Below are positions 4,831 through 6,047 of a DNA stretch of 6,047 nt, in pieces. Positions within the stretch are counted from its first letter, which is position 1. Each line of letters starts with the position of its first letter. Source of the DNA: Helicobacteraceae bacterium. GTDB lineage: Bacteria; Campylobacterota; Campylobacteria; Campylobacterales; Sulfurimonadaceae. The stretch lies in NCBI GenBank assembly GCA_027081565.1, contig JALWKG010000096.1, positions 1 through 6,047 on the forward strand, written 5' to 3'. Both the position numbers and the translations under genes were made by a program. The notes under the pieces were generated by a model that was not told the origin of the DNA, ran no database searches, and saw only the letters and a list, made by a program, of their open reading frames with translations.

Positions 4831-6047
4831 AAGACAATTTTAAGTTCTTAACACTTTTAGGTGAAATCCACGCAAAACTTTCCATCTCAGGGTGCTCATC
4901 AAAAGGAGCACGTGCCAAAGTCAACATATCATTCACTCCACTAAAGTCTCCTCGATTTGCCTTATCAATAGCATACTGCAACATATAGTTTTTCAAAACA
5001 TACTTAGGATTGGTCGCTAACATCTGTTTGTGACGTGCCTCAGTCGAGGTCACCTCTTTTTCCAAACGTTGATCATAATGTTCTAACCATTCACGCAAAG
5101 GATCTTGCAGTTCACACAGTGCTAACAGGGCTGTTTTATCACCATCATAGCGGCTTAAGGTCCTAAAGAAGAAGGTATAGTCTATCTCTGCTTGTTGCAT
5201 GACTCCAAAGAGCCAACGCAGTGTTGCTTCATCATCTTCATCACTTGTTAGTAAGCCTAACTTTTTACACATAAAACTCATGTAGTACGCTTGATACAAC
5301 TCCGCATACTTCTCTAAAGCTTTTTGCATCCGTTCCATATTGATCAGTGGAGAGAGGGCATGCATGAGCATACTCAAGTTCCACTGCGCTACGGCCGGTT
5401 GCTGACCAAAGGCATAACGTCCCTGTGTGTCAGTATGATTACAGGTATAGTTAAAGTCATAATCATCCAAGAAGGCAAAAGGACCATAGTCTATGGTCAA
5501 ACCTGCCATTGACATGTTGTCGGTGTTCATCACACCATGGTTAAAGCCTACACCCTGCCATTTAGCAAGCAGGAGTGCTGTTCTGTCTACTAACTCCTCA
5601 AACATCAAGAAATAAGCATCTTTTTTGCCTTTAAGATGGGTATAACTCTCATCTATAACGTAGTCTGCCAAGACTTTTAGTTTGTCATACTGCTTTTTGG
5701 CATAGAAGTACTCAAAGGTGCCAAAACGCACCCATGAAGTCGACATACGCAGAACTATAGCCCCTTTTTCCCAACGCTCTCTGGCCACATCATGGTCTGA
5801 ACCTATCAATGCTAAAGCACGAGAGGTCGCGATGTGCAACCCACACATCGCCTCACTCATAAGGTACTCACGTATCGAAGAACGCAACACTGCACGACCA
5901 TCACCTTGACGTGAGTAAAGTGTTTGACCAGCACCCTTTAGTTGCAGGTTCCAACCACTATCACTCTTACCTAGGTTAATAGCTCGTCCATCCCCCAAAC
6001 GTGGTACAAAATGTCCAAACTGATACCCAGCATAACACATGGCAAAA
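4820..6047 (-). CDS. selO: SelO protein AMPylase (YdiU family), N-terminus beyond the window
   Basis: SelO is a pseudokinase that binds ATP in a flipped orientation and transfers AMP to Ser, Thr or Tyr of target proteins, with a role in redox stress. The frame stays open to the right edge (FA before MCYAGYQFGHFVPRLGDGRA), so the first Met seen at 6040 is internal. Counting from that Met, the catalytic set is complete: K35, E58, R98, R105, D174, N175 (HGVMNTDNM) and D184 (TIDYGPFAF). Their spacing equals that of Pseudomonas SelO (K113, E136, R176, R183, D252, N253, D262 as I recall), implying about 78 missing residues. C200 (YTCNHTD) and C404 in the terminal SCSS correspond to the E. coli disulfide pair C272/C476, with the same 204-residue spacing, so redox control is likely kept. 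It is convergent with the RDD gene and has its own terminator. Confidence 0.96.
   Translation of the reverse strand, partial: FAMCYAGYQFGHFVPRLGDGRAINLGKSDSGWNLQLKGAGQTLYSRQGDGRAVLRSSIREYLMSEAMCGLHIATSRALALIGSDHDVARERWEKGAIVLRMSTSWVRFGTFEYFYAKKQYDKLKVLADYVIDESYTHLKGKKDAYFLMFEELVDRTALLLAKWQGVGFNHGVMNTDNMSMAGLTIDYGPFAFLDDYDFNYTCNHTDTQGRYAFGQQPAVAQWNLSMLMHALSPLINMERMQKALEKYAELYQAYYMSFMCKKLGLLTSDEDDEATLRWLFGVMQQAEIDYTFFFRTLSRYDGDKTALLALCELQDPLREWLEHYDQRLEKEVTSTEARHKQMLATNPKYVLKNYMLQYAIDKANRGDFSGVNDMLTLARAPFDEHPEMESFAWISPKSVKNLKLSCSS

Noticed and set aside
5324..5909. Two plus-strand open frames of about 62 codons
   Set aside because: Antisense to selO, whose catalytic residues are all intact.

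Overview
The window looks like an ordinary chromosomal segment of a low-to-moderate GC Campylobacterota bacterium (formerly Epsilonproteobacteria), most plausibly near Sulfurovum or Sulfurimonas. The basis is recognition of protein style, chiefly the class Ia NrdB and its linkage to a carbon-nitrogen hydrolase and Pcm, plus the AT-rich intergenic sequence. This is an inference, not a database result.

Layout. Positions 1-3482 form one leftward (minus-strand) run. In transcription order it holds nrdB (ribonucleotide reductase beta), a carbon-nitrogen hydrolase starting with TTG inside the end of nrdB, pcm starting with GTG inside the hydrolase stop, a small secreted-protein gene broken by one in-frame TAA, and a TehB-like SAM methyltransferase that runs off the left edge. 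The first three genes are overlapped or coupled. The last two may be read through or may start from a weak promoter in the 98-base gap after pcm. A 207-base divergent region (3483-3689) separates nrdB from a rightward RDD-family membrane protein (3690-4109) and carries two dyads near candidate promoters. A long non-coding spacer (4110-4819) follows. At the right edge is the leftward 3' part of selO, a protein AMPylase pseudokinase that lacks only about its first 70-80 residues in this window.

How the genes relate. NrdB makes deoxynucleotides with NrdA, which is not in this window. Pcm repairs isoaspartyl damage in proteins. The hydrolase belongs to a superfamily that includes metabolite-repair amidases. 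SelO AMPylates proteins and is tied to redox stress. A maintenance or stress theme is possible but is inference.

Most unusual features. (1) A single stop codon splits an otherwise continuous secreted protein in the same frame. (2) The convergent spacer holds a tight series of stem-loops (about 4439-4710), including a perfect 16-bp palindrome and two look-alike hairpins with TTTA loops. It reads like a structured RNA or a dispersed hairpin-rich repeat. I found no CRISPR array, tRNA, rRNA, transposase, or clear new defence or metabolic system. The spacer and the broken secreted gene are the best places to look for something undescribed.
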